This document shows positions 63,571 through 64,000 of a DNA stretch of 64,000 bases, in pieces. The translations under genes and the position numbers were made by a program. Within the stretch, counting starts at the first letter, position 1; every line of letters starts with the position of its first letter. This stretch comes from Chlorocebus sabaeus (Eukaryota; Chordata; Mammalia; Primates; Cercopithecidae): assembly GCF_047675955.1 (NCBI RefSeq), contig NC_132926.1:10120576-10184575 (forward strand). Reading direction: 5' to 3'. The notes beneath the pieces were generated by a model. It was not told where the DNA came from and did not search any database. It was given only the letters and a program-made list of their open reading frames with translations.

Positions 63571-63707
63571 TTTTGATCTGAAAGAGAAAAAGAGTAGCCA
63601 AAACTGTAAGCTTTGTCTTCTGTTGTCTGGTTCAGTATTCTCTCTACAGATGGTGGGGGTTTTTGGTTGGCTTTTCTTTCCTTGCAGTAGAAGTGTATGT
63701 GAGTGAG

Positions 63708-64000
63708 GCCGGGTGTGGTGGTTCATGCTTGTAATTCCAGCACTCTGGGAGGCAGAAGCAGGCGGATCACTGGAGGCCAGGAGTTTGAGACCAGCCTGGC
63801 CAATATGGCGAAACCCATCTCTGTTAAAAATACAAAAATTAGCTGGATGTGGAGGCGCATGCCTGTAATCCCAGCTACTAGGGAGGCTAAGGCATGGGAA
63901 TCACTTGAATCTGGAAAGCGGAGCTTGCAGTGAGCTGAGATTGTGCCACTGCACTCCAGCCTGGGCAACAGAGTGAGACTCTGTCTCAAAAAAAAAGAAA
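63708..64000 (+). repeat. Alu, reaching the window end
   Basis: Complete body; the A tail is cut by the window edge. Confidence 0.92.

Larger units (their letters stand above)
42634..64000 (+). other. UBTD2: UBTD2 intron 1, 5' part
   Basis: No acceptor followed by sequence coding for the expected UBTD2 continuation was seen through the window end, so the intron is at least 21 kb. It contains Alus on both strands, an interrupted minus-strand L1 3'UTR (47.2-48.98 kb), a THE1 LTR, MER5-type and MIR relics, and a MADE1 element. Longer repeat-free tracts lie at 43.1-44.7, 52.8-54.3 and 57.7-58.95 kb. Confidence 0.88.

Noticed and set aside
1..64000. Search for CRISPR arrays, tRNA/rRNA genes, operons or phage
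   Set aside because: Nothing of the kind; all regularly repeated units are Alu, L1 or simple repeats of a primate genome.

Overview
This window is primate genomic DNA, most likely from an Old World monkey, and is not microbial. It is packed with Alu elements on both strands (about 90 copies or fragments). It also holds L1 fragments, MaLR and class I retroviral LTRs, MIR/L2 relics and a MADE1 element. The species call rests on four Alu copies (near 24.2, 35.9, 38.0 and 61.7 kb). They carry a set of changes that, from memory, marks cercopithecoid AluY subfamilies: 'GGCTCAAGCC' near the 5' end, 'GGGCGAGGTGG' in the right arm, and 'GAGATCCGGCCACTG' in place of the usual 'GAGATCGCGCCACTG'. Not every copy shows all of them. 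Two of the copies have pure A/T tracts of 41 bases and intact target-site duplications (TSDs), as expected of recent insertions.

The only protein-coding gene I can support is UBTD2 (ubiquitin domain containing 2, also called DC-UbP). It is on the + strand. A TATA-less CpG island (about 41.6-43.1 kb) contains a CCAAT box, several GC boxes and the first coding exon. That exon starts with ATG at 42564, encodes 23 residues beginning MGGCVGAQ, and ends at 42633 at a GAG|GTAGGT donor that splits a codon after its first base. Everything from 42634 to the window end is intron 1.

Layout: 1-22 kb is intergenic DNA upstream of UBTD2, with MaLR LTRs, purine-rich microsatellites, two minus-strand class I solo LTRs (9.5-10.6 kb) and a long minus-strand L1 mosaic (16.9-23.4 kb). 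At 23.36-32.28 kb a degenerate class I endogenous retrovirus lies inside that L1. It has two diverged LTRs, a primer-binding-site candidate, a polypurine stretch, remnants of pol (RNase H, integrase) and env, and eleven or so Alu copies. At 33.4-39.1 kb there are plus-strand L1 3' ends broken up by a dense Alu cluster. At 39-41.5 kb there are Alus, a MIR and an L1 relic before the CpG island. UBTD2 intron 1 (42.6-64 kb) has longer stretches of non-repetitive DNA, a minus-strand L1 3'UTR, a THE1 solo LTR, a MER5-type relic, and a MADE1 (miR-548-type) hairpin nested in a MIR.

I found no new enzymatic or defence system, no CRISPR array and no rRNA or tRNA gene. The less expected signals are structural. 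They are a 79-bp templated copy of nearby L1 sequence inside an Alu (18.0 kb), a 92-bp tandem duplication across an Alu/flank junction (52.35 kb), a roughly 330-bp local duplication (13.6 and 15.6 kb), a 130-bp near-perfect palindrome inside the ERV (26.3 kb), and several rearranged Alus. All coordinates of repeats are read by eye and may be off by a few bases.
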